Source: Luzula sylvatica
Lineage: Eukaryota > Streptophyta > Magnoliopsida > Poales > Juncaceae
Length of the DNA: 64,000 nt
NCBI GenBank assembly: GCA_946800325.1
Contig: OX326959.1
Coordinates: 20,056,862-20,120,861, forward strand
Direction of reading: 5' to 3'
The number at the start of each line of letters is the position of its first letter. Position 1 is the stretch's first letter. The notes beneath the pieces are model-generated. The model was given only the letters and a program-made list of their open reading frames with translations, made no database searches and had not been told where the DNA came from. Position numbers and translations under genes: made by a program. This document shows positions 36,734 through 48,303 of the stretch, one piece after another.

Positions 36734-37219
36734 TTAACAAGAAAAGTTCTCCTCTTGTATGGTCTCCAAACTAGGTTTTCTTGACCTACCACAGCTCAAT
36801 CTATGCTTGAACTCTTCAATCTCCGCCGCCACTTCTCCGTCTTGCACCTCCTCAATCGTTAAGATCTCCTTCGTATGAGGCCGAACCCGTGCCGCGGAAC
36901 CCTTTTTGGCTTCTTTATTAGCCAAAACCAACAGCCGTGTCATATCACACGGCGCACAAACCGCGTTTAATCTTTTCATCGGAATCATCGCATACGCACT
37001 AGCCATCTCTAGTTCCTCGTCGGCGGAAAGAGGTATTAGTCTTTTACCGATTTGCATCGATTTGACGTGGGTTATGAAATGACCGGAGTAGTCGAGCATG
37101 AGTTCGGCAGCGGTGATTGGTTCGTTGAGTCGATGGGTTGTTCCGTCGGGGAGAATTACCTTGACGGAATGCGACGTTACGATCGAGTTTGCGAGAGTGC
37201 ATGATAAGTAATTGCCCAT
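36734..37219 (-). CDS. DUF4228/PADRE-domain protein, 161 aa, single exon
   Basis: An intact uninterrupted frame. I take the start at 37219 (MGNYLSC), because Gly2 followed by a Cys fits N-myristoylation and palmitoylation, as in many of this family. An in-frame ATG five codons upstream (37234) would hide Gly2. Family features seen: an early strand-like region 'VKVILPDGTTHRL'; 'AAELMLDYSGHFITH'; 'LSADEELEMASAYAMIPM' (the usual YxxLP-like part); a basic linker; and a Ser-rich tail near 'RSRKPSLETIQEE'. PADRE proteins are small plant proteins associated with responses to pathogens and abiotic stress; their biochemical role is unknown. GC content and codon use are clearly above the surroundings. 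It has no operon-like neighbour. Its 3' side borders a duplicated segment. Confidence 0.9.
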   Translation of the reverse strand: MGNYLSCTLANSIVTSHSVKVILPDGTTHRLNEPITAAELMLDYSGHFITHVKSMQIGKRLIPLSADEELEMASAYAMIPMKRLNAVCAPCDMTRLLVLANKEAKKGSAARVRPHTKEILTIEEVQDGEVAAEIEEFKHRLSCGRSRKPSLETIQEENFSC

Positions 37220-37478
37220 GATTTGTAGATTCAAATATTTGTTTGAGTTTTGAGTTTGGATATGGTTTTATGGCTAAAATGGGAAAGAAAGGAGAGAAGG
37301 TTGATAAGGCGTTCGGTTTGCGCGTAGAGGAGAGGGAAAGAGTAGAAAAATGTGGAGTGGGAAAGGAGTGTGGGTGGAGGATTGGCTGGTTTAGCGTGTG
37401 GGGCCGTCAATTATTGCTGCCTCTGCGTTGGGAGGGAAGACTGAAGAGGCACAACACAACTTGGATATACTAAAGGGC

Positions 37479-37486
37479 ATTTATAT
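37479..37486 (-). promoter_or_regulatory. Candidate TATA box of the PADRE gene
   Basis: On the minus strand the sequence reads AAATATAAATG, about 260 bp before the chosen ATG, leaving room for a 5' UTR of roughly 230 bp. No other TATA-like word lies between it and the gene. Confidence 0.4.
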
Positions 37487-37499
37487 TTCCCCCATTTAT

Positions 37500-38103
37500 C
37501 ACCGTTTCACCGCACTAATTAATTATATAATTAAGATCCATATCAATTAATAATTAATTTCAAATATTGAAATGAGCACATAATTCGATCATAGATTTGA
37601 TATAAATGTCTAAGTTATCGACACTAATTAGTAATGTATGAATCTCGAATCAAACACTGACATAAGATAGTGCATTGGATGGCCATATTACTCTTAATAT
37701 AGAGAGTAATTAACATGTATTAATTAATATTAATTATATGTTGTATATATTGATTATTATGTTAATTAATCCTATTAATTAGTATATAAACGTGTTTTGG
37801 TGAAATATGGGGACGTAATAAATGACCTCATATTGAAAAGAATTTTTTTGTCCTGGATGTCAATGTCCTCGATTTCAACACCAACTTTTTTGTGAAATAT
37901 GATTAATTGACAATTTATTTAATATATAATTAACGTTTCATTCAATATATAATTAACACACGACACTGATTTACATTTCAATTTTTTTAATTAATAATTT
38001 TTAATTAATATAAACATATTAGTTATACATTAATTGTTAACTATTGGCACGAAAGACAATTAAAAAAATATATTAACACGGGAGGCCATAATTACGAATT
38101 ACG
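37500..38103. other. Intergenic, no gene seen
   Basis: AT-rich, many 'ttaatta' words. Nothing recognised apart from phrases ('atcaattaataattaat') found through the gene-free region. Confidence 0.45.
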
Positions 38104-39534
38104 ATATCATGTAAATTAATATATATATATATATATGGATGTTTTTTTTGGTTAAATGTGAGGATACCGTATTTGGCCTAATATAATTGTAACTTCTTTG
38201 TAATTTCACATTAAATTAAAACGAACATTTTCTAATGTTGAATTTAAAAGAACTTTGGAGTTTTTGGTAAAAAAAAAAGTCAATGAAAAATTAGGGTTCT
38301 TTCATACGTTTTCATAGAATATTGGAGAGGTGGTTTTTAAATGCTGATAATTTGTGAAGAACACGCATATTGACTTGCATAAAAGAACAAGGATTTGACT
38401 TTAAAAGTCTGAATGTTCTTGTTCTTTCCAAGGCAAAGAAGTTTCCTTGAATTACACTTGACAAAAGTAAAAAAACATTGCACTGGAAATAAATAAACTC
38501 AACAAATCATCAATAAGATCTCAAATCACGTCAAATTTGTGAAACGAAGAAAATTCCGATGAAATAGAAAAAAAATGTCCATAATTTACTTGATTTTATA
38601 AATGCGAGTTAAACTATTTTAACCTTTTAACATAATAATATAATACATATACATGAAGATTTGATATTCTTTGGCTTCGATCATAAGAAAAGAATGGTGT
38701 CTATTCTCACCAAACTTGTGAAAGTTCAGGCCAATTTATTAATCAGCAGACAAGAAATTCACACCAAAAGAGTTGATTGATATGATTACTTGGGTAGAAA
38801 GGGACATAAATATGACTCATATTTGTTTCATGGTAAAATGAAACAAACTCTACAAAAAAAATACTATTAGATCAATTTTTGATAAAATGAAACAAACTCT
38901 ACAAAAATATTATCCAAAATCAGTATTTCATGGTATGTGCCGAAGTAAGATATTGGAGGATAATCAATATTTAAGCATTGTTAAATCACAAATTAGAAAA
39001 TAAGGTTCGAAAGATTTGTCGCATTATCGTTTGCTTTATGTTTCACAAATTCTTTTCTCTTAAATAACATTAATTTATTTTTTATCGTGCTAATTTATGC
39101 TTCATACTATCTTTTCATGAGATTAGGAACTATTTCAATCATACGTGATTTGCGAAAAGATCGAATCAGGTAACATGTATTTCATGCTTAATTTACAAAT
39201 TAACTTTGATTTTTTATTTTCAAATTTGTCTGTCGCAACTCACAATCAGGAATGCTTCGTTCAGAGTACTTGAACACAATAACCCTTCTTTTATTCATCT
39301 GATTAATTTGCAGGCCTTATCTCTAATGATCAAACAAACTTGGAGTCTCTCAAAATCTGTCGACACTTTCGAACCCGGCAAAAACATCGACTCAAAGTTC
39401 CTTTATCAAATTTTAATGTTTCTTTCACTTTGAACTAGTTTCGAAACATTAAGAACTATGGTCCAAAACTTAGCCTCTAAATATCTGAAGTATCCTCTCT
39501 AACTTGAGGTTTCGTAATGACGGAATGATAGCTA

Positions 39535-39967
39535 TGTACATTTAGTTTCACGTTTCATAAAATATTTTTTTTATAAATAACATGGTTTTAAATGGTAATA
39601 ATGAATTACTATATCCATTTAATTAACAACAACAACAAAATCTATCATTCTAAAATGTTTGTAAATTGAATAACTATGTGTTTATCAAAGAAAAACGAAG
39701 GACTAGCAATACAAGATTTAGAAACTAAAAATAAATGTCCTACTTCTAAACGGAGGATTAGCAGTACATTTAGTTTCACGTTTCATAAAATATTTTTTTT
39801 ATAAATAACATGGTTTTAAAAGGTAATAACGAATTACTATATACATTTAATTAACAACAACAAAAAAAATTATCATTCTAAAATGTTTGTAAATTGAGAA
39901 ACTATGTGTATATCAAAGAAAAACGGAGGACTAGCAATACAAAATTTAGAAACTAAAAATAATGTCC
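39535..39967 (+). repeat. Local tandem duplication of ~220 bp inside copy 1
   Basis: 39535-39758 and 39762-39967 are close direct copies (both begin 'gtacatttagtttcacg' and include 'ctaaaatgtttgtaaattga' and 'ggactagcaatacaa'). Copy 2 of the larger duplication has a single, shorter version at about 61246-61340, so the local doubling came later. Confidence 0.8.
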
Positions 39968-40439
39968 TTCTAAAATGGTTTTGAAATCTTGATGAATAAA
40001 AGGATAATATTTGGACTAAATGAAGGAAATTCAGTTACAGATCAATTAGTAGATTGTACACATGAGGGTAGATGAACGTACGCGTTCGTCGGAACGATTG
40101 GATGCATAATAAGATTATGCAAATTTGACAAAAATTACATAGTCCGTCATGGCGCACTATCTGGTCCGTCATGACGCACGGTAATGTATTTCTGTGTAGG
40201 CCAATATGTGAGTATACCGTCGTGACGCACCATCCAGTGCGTCATGACAGTTGTGCGTCATGACGCATAGTCCTGTCCGTCATGACGGAGCACAATTGTA
40301 ACAGCTAGATCAAGTACTCGTGACACGTGCGTCATGACGCACCATATCGTGCGTCATGACGAACTGTGATCCAAATTCTAGATTGGCAGTTTTTGATACT
40401 CATTAATACCGTCATTAATGGAGAGGTTAATATATGATA

Positions 40440-41088
40440 TGTAGGATTATACACACGAATTTAGAGGTTTGCAGCGGAATTATTTCGTATGTATAACCTA
40501 ATTCTACCCTGGATCACACTCGAAAAACACCGAAAAAGGAAGAGTAATCAGAATTTTACCTCGTACAAGTTAGTACGTGATGTCTTCTTCTCCAATATGT
40601 TGAACCTTCTCCAAGGATTGCTCGTGCAGTCCCTCTACTCGTGTCCACCTCGATTTCGTCTGATCGGAACCGCCAACACCGTTCTAGCCGGTGTCACGAT
40701 TATTTCTCTCAAGGTTTCTGCTCAAAATCTCTCTCTGAAACTCACCAGATTTCTTTTCGTATTGTGGGAAAAAGAAGAAAAATCGGCGGCCGAATTAGGT
40801 CAGAAATTAGAGAGAGAAGAGAGAGAAAAATGAAATTCTGAATATATATATAGGCAATTTTAGGTAAATCCGAAATTAGGTTAAGAAACCCTAATTTCAG
40901 AATTAAAGCTCAAAACTAAATAAAATCAGAATAAGCCCAAAATTCAGATTAAAATCTAATTATTAGAAATTAGATTAAAACCCTAAATTCTGAGCGGGCC
41001 CAGATTATGAACTGGCCCAATTCTGATTGCATATTAGCTTATTTATATAAATTCTTCCAAGTTAATTCTTAACCCATATTTTCTTTCA
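40440..41088 (-). repeat. 3' LTR of the copia element
   Basis: In element orientation it starts TGAAAGAAAATATGGG and ends CCTACA, 649 bp. It includes a short AT-rich TATATATATAGG stretch (40843-40854). Small open frames within it (40489-40841) occur identically in the 5' LTR and are not genes. Confidence 0.88.
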
Positions 41089-41101
41089 AACTCCCTCTTG
41101 G
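41089..41101 (-). other. Polypurine tract next to the 3' LTR
   Basis: Reads CCAAGAGGGAGTT in element orientation, immediately before the LTR start TGAAAG. It is the expected plus-strand priming site and fixes the LTR boundary. Confidence 0.75.
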
Positions 41102-42389
41102 ATTAAGACTTAATCAACTTGGCCATATGTCCAACATATGTCGTGAGATCTAATCACACGTGATTTCATTTTGGTTGTCCAACAAACGTATTGGTGAGCA
41201 TTATCTTGAGAATCCGATATGTTACGAAATCTTGGTGTGACCGTTGTAGGTTCGTCTAAGACTGGCAGTGAATATGGCAGCAATCCACAAGGTATTGCGA
41301 GCACTAGACTGCCGTTAATACCTATCCAGAATTAGCACGAAAAAGGTGGAGAACACCTTTACGAAGATGCAGTACATCTTCATACCTAGCTCAGATAAGT
41401 GTTACTAGTCCTCTTGTTCGCGATATCTTCTGATCAAAGGAGTCACGGTGAAGCTTAAAACTTCAAGTCATCATCTTTTATTTTGATCAGATATACTCTT
41501 TTCTCGATAAGAATTAGATTGATAATAACAATGCGGACTCTATTGAGTTCCATCGAGCTTGGCCAAGCATTTCATCAATCTCAATTCAATAGAGGGGCCC
41601 GAGAGATATCTCCCTCTATCCTTTTTCAAGGCTAGAAAGGAACAATTCCTATCTTGCAACCTCACATCCTTTGCCTATGCTAAAAACAATACTCAATAAT
41701 AATCTCTGCTACACAGTTACGCGTAGGGTTAATTACATCAAAGCATTGTCTTTTCACACACTAGGTATCCGTGAGATCACTCAAGTATGAAGCACTAAAA
41801 CGCACTATCTGGATATGAGTTTGTCTCCAATGACTCTAACCATGTCACAAACTCATATAGTGGTCAGTCCAATATACGACGCCGCGTATATCCATATTCT
41901 AGAATCGACGCTACCGTCTCAGATCAGTAAAACCTGATCATCTCATCTACGAATATGCCGGTGTATGTAAAAGTCTCCATTCAGTGAATGGACTACCTGG
42001 TTCAATTTATGAACAACTTTATACACGAGGGACGTTTTAGAATTATATTCATCCCGTTTAGTGGTTTTACTATCATTCAATTGACGAATCAATATGCCAG
42101 ACTAAGGCCATGCAACATATTATTCTCAACTGACTCGATGCACTAAACTAGAATAAAATTCAAGGTCTATCCGATTATTATAATCGAATAACATCTCACA
42201 CACTCTCTTGTTATTTAAAATTTTTGAAATATGAAGGTTTAGGTCATATGATGAATAATAATATAAATATCTGTCTCATAAACAAATACGATTCCAATAA
42301 CACGCCTAGGGCATAATAAATGTTCTCCCACTTGCACTAGGCAGATCAAATCTCCTTATACAATAAGAAACATAAATAAAACACCCAAT
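41102..42389 (-). other. Long 3' untranslated region of the copia element
   Basis: About 1.3 kb separate the pol stop from the polypurine tract, more than usual. Close to the pol end there is a second purine tract GTGGGAGAAC (about 42336), followed by text like the start of long copia LTRs ('tatgccctaggcgtgttattgg'). Bases 42071-42118 resemble 46712-46760 in the leader. This looks like a remnant of an older, longer LTR. Confidence 0.55.
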
Positions 42390-43637
42390 CTAACACTGCG
42401 ATAGATATCCCAATCCTATCGCCCTAGCATGCTGCTCATGCTTGGCACGTGATAGTGGCTTCGTAAATGGATCGGCCACGTTATCCTCAGTAGGTATCTT
42501 CATTATTTTCACGTCACCTCTCTTCGTAATCTCACGAATCAAGTGGTAACGCCGGAGTACATGTTTGGACCGATGATGCGCTCGCGGTTCCTTAGATTGT
42601 GCTATTGCTCCGTTATTGTCACAATAGACATCCATGGGACCCGAGATACTTGGCATAATGTCAAGTTCCATCACGAACTGTCGTAACCAGACAGCCTCCT
42701 TTGCGGCTTCTGAAGCCGCGATGTATTCCGCTTCAGTTGTATAATCAGCCACCGTCTTCTGTTTGGAGCTTTTCCAAACAACAGCTCCACCATTGAGCGT
42801 AAAGACGTAACCACTTTGAGATTGGAAATCGTCCGGGCAAGTTTGGAAACTAGCATATGTATATCCTTGGATAATCAGATTTCTTTCCGAACCACCATAG
42901 ACAAGAAACATATCTTTAGTATTCCTGAGATACTTAAGAACGCTCTTGACTGCGGACCAGTGAGCTTCCCCGGGATCAGACTGATAGCGGGAAGTCACAC
43001 TCAACGCATATGCGACATCTGGTCTAGTACATATCATGGCATACATGATCGATCCTATAGCCGAATCGTATGGGATCCGACTCATTCGCTCACGTTCAGC
43101 GTCCGTTGAAGGACACTGAGCCTTAGTGAGAGTGATGCCATGTGACATTGGCAGAAATCCTTTCTTGGATTGCTCCATGTGAAACATAGTTATCACTTTG
43201 TCAATATATGTACTTTGACTTAGTCCGAGAAGTCTCCTCGATCTATCTCTATAGATCTTCACACCTAAAATATAGGCAGCTTCTCCTAAGTCCTTCATTG
43301 CGAATTGACTACCCAAATATGCCTTAACCTGGTTAAGCATCGGGATGTCATTTCCAATGAGTAAGATGTCGTCCACGTACAAGATGAGGAATACAACCGA
43401 ACTCCCACTGAATTTCTTGTATACACAAGGTTCCTCGATATTTTGAATGAAACCATACTTTGCGATAACCTCATCGAATCGTATGTTCCACGCACGAGAT
43501 GCTTGTTTTAATCCATAAATGGATCTCATAAGCTTGCACACTTTATTCGTATTCTTTGGATCGACAAAACCCTCGGGTTGTGTCATATACACATCCTCGG
43601 TAAGGTTCCCGTTAAGGAAAGCGATTTTGACATCCAT
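42390..43637 (-). pseudogene. Copia pol, C-terminal part: reverse transcriptase and RNase H
   Basis: Continuous 415-codon frame following directly, in the same frame, on the stop of the upstream part. It starts MDVKIAFLNGNL, the usual text after the Gln that is here a stop. It contains SIYGLKQASRAW, the RT active-site YVDD (in LILYVDDILLIGND), and MKDLGEAAYILGVKI. RNase H follows with ADYTTEAEYIA and DNNGAIAQSKEPRAHHRSKH. The early RNase H aspartates of the usual YTDAD-type motif are changed (GYTYASFQ), so RNase H is probably inactive. It ends at a normal position. It is part of one polyprotein, and is not expressed alone unless the stop is read through. Confidence 0.9.
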
Positions 43638-46337
43638 CTACCATATCTCATAATCGTGATATGCAGCTATTGCTAAAAGAATGCGAATACTTTTAAACAT
43701 GGCTACTGGAGAAAACGTTTCATCATAGTCTATACCATGAATTTGCTTGAAACCTTTCGCCACCAGTCTTGCTTTAAAAGTGTGTACATTACCATTCATG
43801 TCGGTTTTCTTCTTGAAAACCCATTTGCACCCAACGGTCTTAGCACCATTAGGTAGATCAATAAGATTCCAAACCTTATTATCATACATGGACTGGATCT
43901 CGGTTTTCATGGCGTCATGCCATTTCGAGGAATCCAAGCTAGACATAGCACCTTTGTAGGAGGTTGGCTCATCATCTAGAGTCAACTCATCATCGTCATT
44001 ACTAATTAGAAATCTATATCTCTCAGGTTCTTGATGAATCCTACCAGATCTACGTAGAGCTTGTGTATTAGATTCTGGTTCACCATCCAATGGTAACTCA
44101 GAATCTTGTTCCAAATCAACCTGTTCACGTTGTGGTTCTCGAATTTCTTCGAGATCAATTTTACTCCCACTGGCTTGACGATCTAGGAATTCCTTCTCTA
44201 AGAAGTGTCCACGTCGAGCCACGAAAACCTTGTTTTCGCTCGGCAAATAAAAGTAGTATCCTCTAGTTTCTTGAGGATACCCCACAAATAAACACTTGTC
44301 TGATCTTGGCTCGAGTTTTTTCGTCAATAACCTTTTGACGTATGCCTCGCAACCCCAAATCTTAAGATAAGACAATGATGGCACCTTGCCATGCCATAAC
44401 TCATATGGTGTCTTTTCAACCGATTTGGACGGAACTCTATTCAGTATATGAGCGGCCGTTTCAAGAGCGAAACCCCAAAATGACTTTGGCAAATCTGTTC
44501 GACTCATCATCGAGCGAACCATGTCTAACAAAGTCCGATTCCTCCTCTCGGACACTCCATTCCATTGGGGTGTACCGGGTGGAGTCCATTGTGATACTAT
44601 ACCACAATCTCGAAGATAGTCCTCAAACTCATAGCTCAAGTATTCGCCACCTCGATCCGATCGAATGGTTTTTACTTTCTTGCCCAGTTGAAGTTCTACC
44701 TCGTGTTGAAACTCTTTGAATTTCTCAAAAGTTTCACTTTTGTGACGCATTAAGTATAGATATCCATATCTACTATAATCGTCAGTAAAAGTCACGAAGT
44801 AGCGATACCCATTTCTAGCATCGACACTTATCGGTCCACATACATCGGAATGTATGAGGGCCAACACATCTTTCGATCTTTCTCCTTTCTTGGAAAAAGG
44901 TGTCTTTGTCATCTTACCCATCAAACAAGATTCGCAATTTTCTATTGACTTTAAATCAAAAGAATCTAGTACTCCATCCTTTTGGAGTCTAGCAATGCGT
45001 TTCTCGTTTATGTGTCCAAGACGACAATGCCATGAGTATGTTTCATTTGTTTGAGTGGTATTTATGTTATAAATGGACTGATTTTTTTTGTTATTTTCTA
45101 AATCCAAGACATATAAACCATTTTCAACTAGAACATTACTAAAGAAAATGTCATTCTTGCAAATAAAACAATCATTAATACCAATAACTAATTCATATCC
45201 ATCCGCAATAAGTCTCGAAACAGAAATAATATTCCTACTCAAAGTAGGTACATAACAACAATTATTCAAAACTAAAATAAGTCCATTTGGCAAAGTTAAA
45301 TCATACGTCCCTTCGGCTAATGCTGCTACTCGAGCTCCATTCCCGACGCGTAAATCAACTTCGCCACGAATCAACGATCTTCTACTTCTTAGGCCCTGCA
45401 TATTATTACAAATATGAGTCCCACATCCAGTGTCCAACACCCATGATGATAAAGTAAAGAAATAAGAATCGATAACGGAAATACCTGATGCCGGTGTGTC
45501 CGAGGAAGCGGTCTTTTGCTTGCTCTCCCTCAAGAAGATCTCGCAATCACGCTTCCAATGCCCCTCCTTGAGACAGTGGAAACACTTCTTGTCATCCTTG
45601 GCTTTCTTGCTCACTGGCTTAGGCGCAACCTTGTTGCCCTGTGCCTTCCTCTTCTTGTTCTTGTTCCCATTGCTTGGACTCTTCCCTTGAACCACCAATA
45701 CCTCCGAAGTCCTAGACTTCATGTACCGCGGTTTCATGTCACTTTCGAATGTTCTGAGCATTCCGAAAAACTGGGGAATGGTCATTTTCATGTCTGACAT
45801 GTGGAAATGCGAAATGAACGAATCGAAACTCGGTGGAAGTGACAACATGATCAAATCAGTTTGTAACTCCATCTCGAATTTCATGCCAAGCCTCTCAAGA
45901 TGATCGAAATATCCTTTCATCTTGAGAAGATGCGAGCTAACGGGTGTACCCTCTTGCATCTTGCATTGCGTCGCATTGCCAAGAGCTTGATACTTCTCCA
46001 CCTTTGCTTGAACCTGAAACATCTCCCTGAGTTGTTTCATAATCTCGTATGCATCCTGTTTCTCAAACTGGATTTGATATTCAGGAGTCATAGTAGCCAA
46101 CATGAGGCATGTGACATCATTCGAATCGTCCATCATGGCCTGATATTCGAATATGGCATCCCCAGTTGCGTCATCCCCTGGCACAGGAGGGATAGGCGTC
46201 TCCAAGACGTGTGCCTTTCCTTCCTGTTTCAGAACGAATCCCAGATTCCTCTGCCAGTCGAGAAAGTTCTTTCCGTTCATTCGTTTCTTTTCCAAAATGG
46301 AACGCAAACTAAAGCGGTTATTACTTGGTAAAGCCAT
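43638..46337 (-). pseudogene. Copia gag-pol, N-terminal part: gag, protease, integrase, start of RT; ends at an in-frame TAG
   Basis: A frame of 899 codons. Gag begins MALPSNNRFSLRSILEKKRM and ends with a zinc knuckle CFHCLKEGHWKRDC (C-x2-C-x4-H-x4-C). Protease has WVLDTGCGTHIC. The gag-pre-integrase part has WHCRLGHINEKRIARL. The integrase core has HSDVCGP, FTDDYSRYGYLYLM, and RSDRGGEYLSYEF with GTPQWNGVSERRNRTLLD, giving the D-D-E triad. RT begins WNLIDLPNGAKTVGCKWVFK and FKARLVAKGFKQ. It stops at TAG 43640-43638, where relatives have Gln in 'YEIWQMDV'. Apart from this and the RNase H change, the reading frame is uninterrupted for almost 4 kb, unlike the older copy at 1.8-4.4 kb. Confidence 0.93.
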
Positions 46338-47454
46338 TAAATCTACAATTTTTGAAAAATAATGTAATTAATAACGTGGTCTTTCATATATTAAATTCAT
46401 TTTTAAACAACTTGAAATACCCATTATTTTATCATTTCAAATATCCCCACTATTGAAACGGAGATTCGATACCTTAAATCTCATAATGGACAAGATCCCT
46501 ATTTAACGTATTTCTAAGGTGACTATGGCCAACAACTCAGAAAATATGTCACGTCGGGTAGGACGAAGTCCAATCATCTCTAAGACGATTCTTGCTTTAT
46601 TCGCGAGGTCCGGTATTGAGTCCAACTCAAAACCAGAGTATGTGTTCCTCACTCCTTGCCTCAAATACTAGCCTAGCTAGTTAATTGGTCAAGTCCAAAC
46701 CACAAATGGAGTATCATTCAATTAGCGAATTGACATGCCAGACTAAAGCCATGCAACACGTCAACTCCTAATCAATGCATGCCTTCAATGCTACGTATTT
46801 GAAAATTTGTGTCAGACTATGGCCATGCAACACAAATAAACAAATACTAGTTTCGAAGGTTCCACTTTGGGAGGCATTTTACTTGATAATTACGTGGGAG
46901 GATTTTCTTTTTATAAAATCATTTACTGAACTTTTATTTTATTCATGCATAAAACAAAAAATAAAATATTGTACGGTATAGCATATAGGCCTTTTAGTTT
47001 TATGAGCAATCATAAAACCCTAAATTCCCAACCCTAAAACCCAAGATGATCTTGTGCTTTTCTTGAAGATCCAATCTTCGTGTTGTGTCGTCTTTTCTTG
47101 AAGATCCAATCTTCGTGTCGCCTTGCTTTGAAGGTGCCTTTTTCAAAACTAAACCTATTCTACTACAACTTGGAAGACTCACCGGTCCCCATATTAAAAT
47201 AGTTTACAATTTGGAAAGCTCACTGACCCCCACATAACACACATACAAACAATCACAACACACATACAAACATTCACAAACAATCATCCCCGTTTTAGGC
47301 TATATGCTATACCGAATTGAATTTATAAATTGAAAATTTTAAATTATTGGGCATTTTTGACAGAAAAAAATTTTTGTTGTCCAGAATTTTGTTCATACGA
47401 TCGCAACTCCAAGTTCGATCGAGAAACGACAGAAAAAAAAAAATTTCAACTTTT
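46338..47454 (-). other. Leader region upstream of copia gag, truncated
   Basis: Non-coding. It contains 46712-46760, similar to 42071-42118 in the 3' untranslated region, and a further 'gactatggccatgcaacac' near 46815. A repeated phrase 'tcttgaagatccaatcttcgtgt' occurs twice at about 47061 and 47095. It ends abruptly at 47454, beside an A-run, where copied family-A LTR sequence begins. Confidence 0.6.
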
Positions 47455-48303
47455 GTGCGTCATGACAGTTGTGCGTCATGACGCACAGTCCTGTCCGTCA
47501 TGACGGAGCACAATTGTAACAGCTAGATCAAGTACTCGTGACACGTGCGTCATGACGCACCATATCGTGCGTCATGACGAACTGTGATCCAAATTCTAGA
47601 TTGGCAGTTTTTGATACTCATTAATACCGTCATTAATGGAGAGGTTAATATATGATATGTAGGATTATACACACGAATTTAGAGGTTTGCAGCGGAATTA
47701 TTTCGTATGTATAACCTAATTCTACCCTGGATCACACTCGAAAAACACCGAAAAAGGAAGAGTAATCAGAATTTTACCTCGTACAAGTTAGTACGTGATG
47801 TCTTCTTCTCCAATCTGTTGAACCTTCTCCAAGGATTGCTCGTGCAGTCCCTCTACTCGTGTCCACCTCGATTTCGTCTGATCGGAACCGCCAACACCGT
47901 TCTAGCCGGTATCACGATTATTTCTCTCAAGGTTTCTGCTCAAAATCTCTCTCTGAAACTCACCAGATTTCTTTTCGTTTTGTGGGAAAAAGAAGAAAAA
48001 TCGGCGGCCGAATTAGGTCAGAAATTAGAGAGAGAAGAGAAAAATGAAATTCTGAATATATATATAGGCAATTTTAGGTTAAATCCGAAATTAGGTTAAG
48101 AAACCCTAATTTCAGAATTAAAGCCCAAAACTAAATAAAATCAGAATAAGCCCAAAATTCAGATTAAAATCTAATTATTAGAAATTAGATTAAAACCCTA
48201 AATTCTGAGCGGGCCCAGATTATGAACTGACCCAATTCTGATTGCATATTAGCCTATTTATATAAATTCTTCCAAGTTAATTCTTAAGCCATATTTTTTT
48301 TCA
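47455..48303 (-). repeat. Duplicate of 40237-41088 (LTR-A fragment plus copia LTR)
   Basis: Offset 7,218 bp from the left copy. 47455-47657 copies family-A LTR sequence with TSD TGATA at its end (47653-47657), and 47658-48303 is the copia 5' LTR (646 bp, ends TGTAGG... and ...TTTTCA). Differences from the left copy include a 4-bp 'gaga' deletion near 48041 and about ten single changes. Confidence 0.88.

Larger units (their letters stand above)
40440..48303 (-). mobile_element. Ty1/copia retrotransposon inserted in the family-A LTR, 5' leader rearranged
   Basis: The boundary LTRs are 40440-41088 (3' LTR) and 47658-48303 (5' LTR). The flanking TSD TGATA lies at 40435-40439 and 48304-48308. Internal order on the minus strand is leader, gag-pol (46337-42390), long 3' untranslated part, polypurine tract, 3' LTR. 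Just inside the 5' LTR, where the tRNA primer-binding site should be, lies instead 47455-47657. That piece is a copy of the family-A LTR that flanks the 3' LTR (40237-40439), including another TGATA. The element has therefore lost its priming site and cannot be mobile in this form. The duplicated stretches differ by only about ten substitutions and two small indels in about 850 bp, so the event is young. Confidence 0.88.

Noticed and set aside
43747..46362. Plus-strand frames opposite gag-pol
   Set aside because: Shadows of the copia polyprotein on the minus strand.
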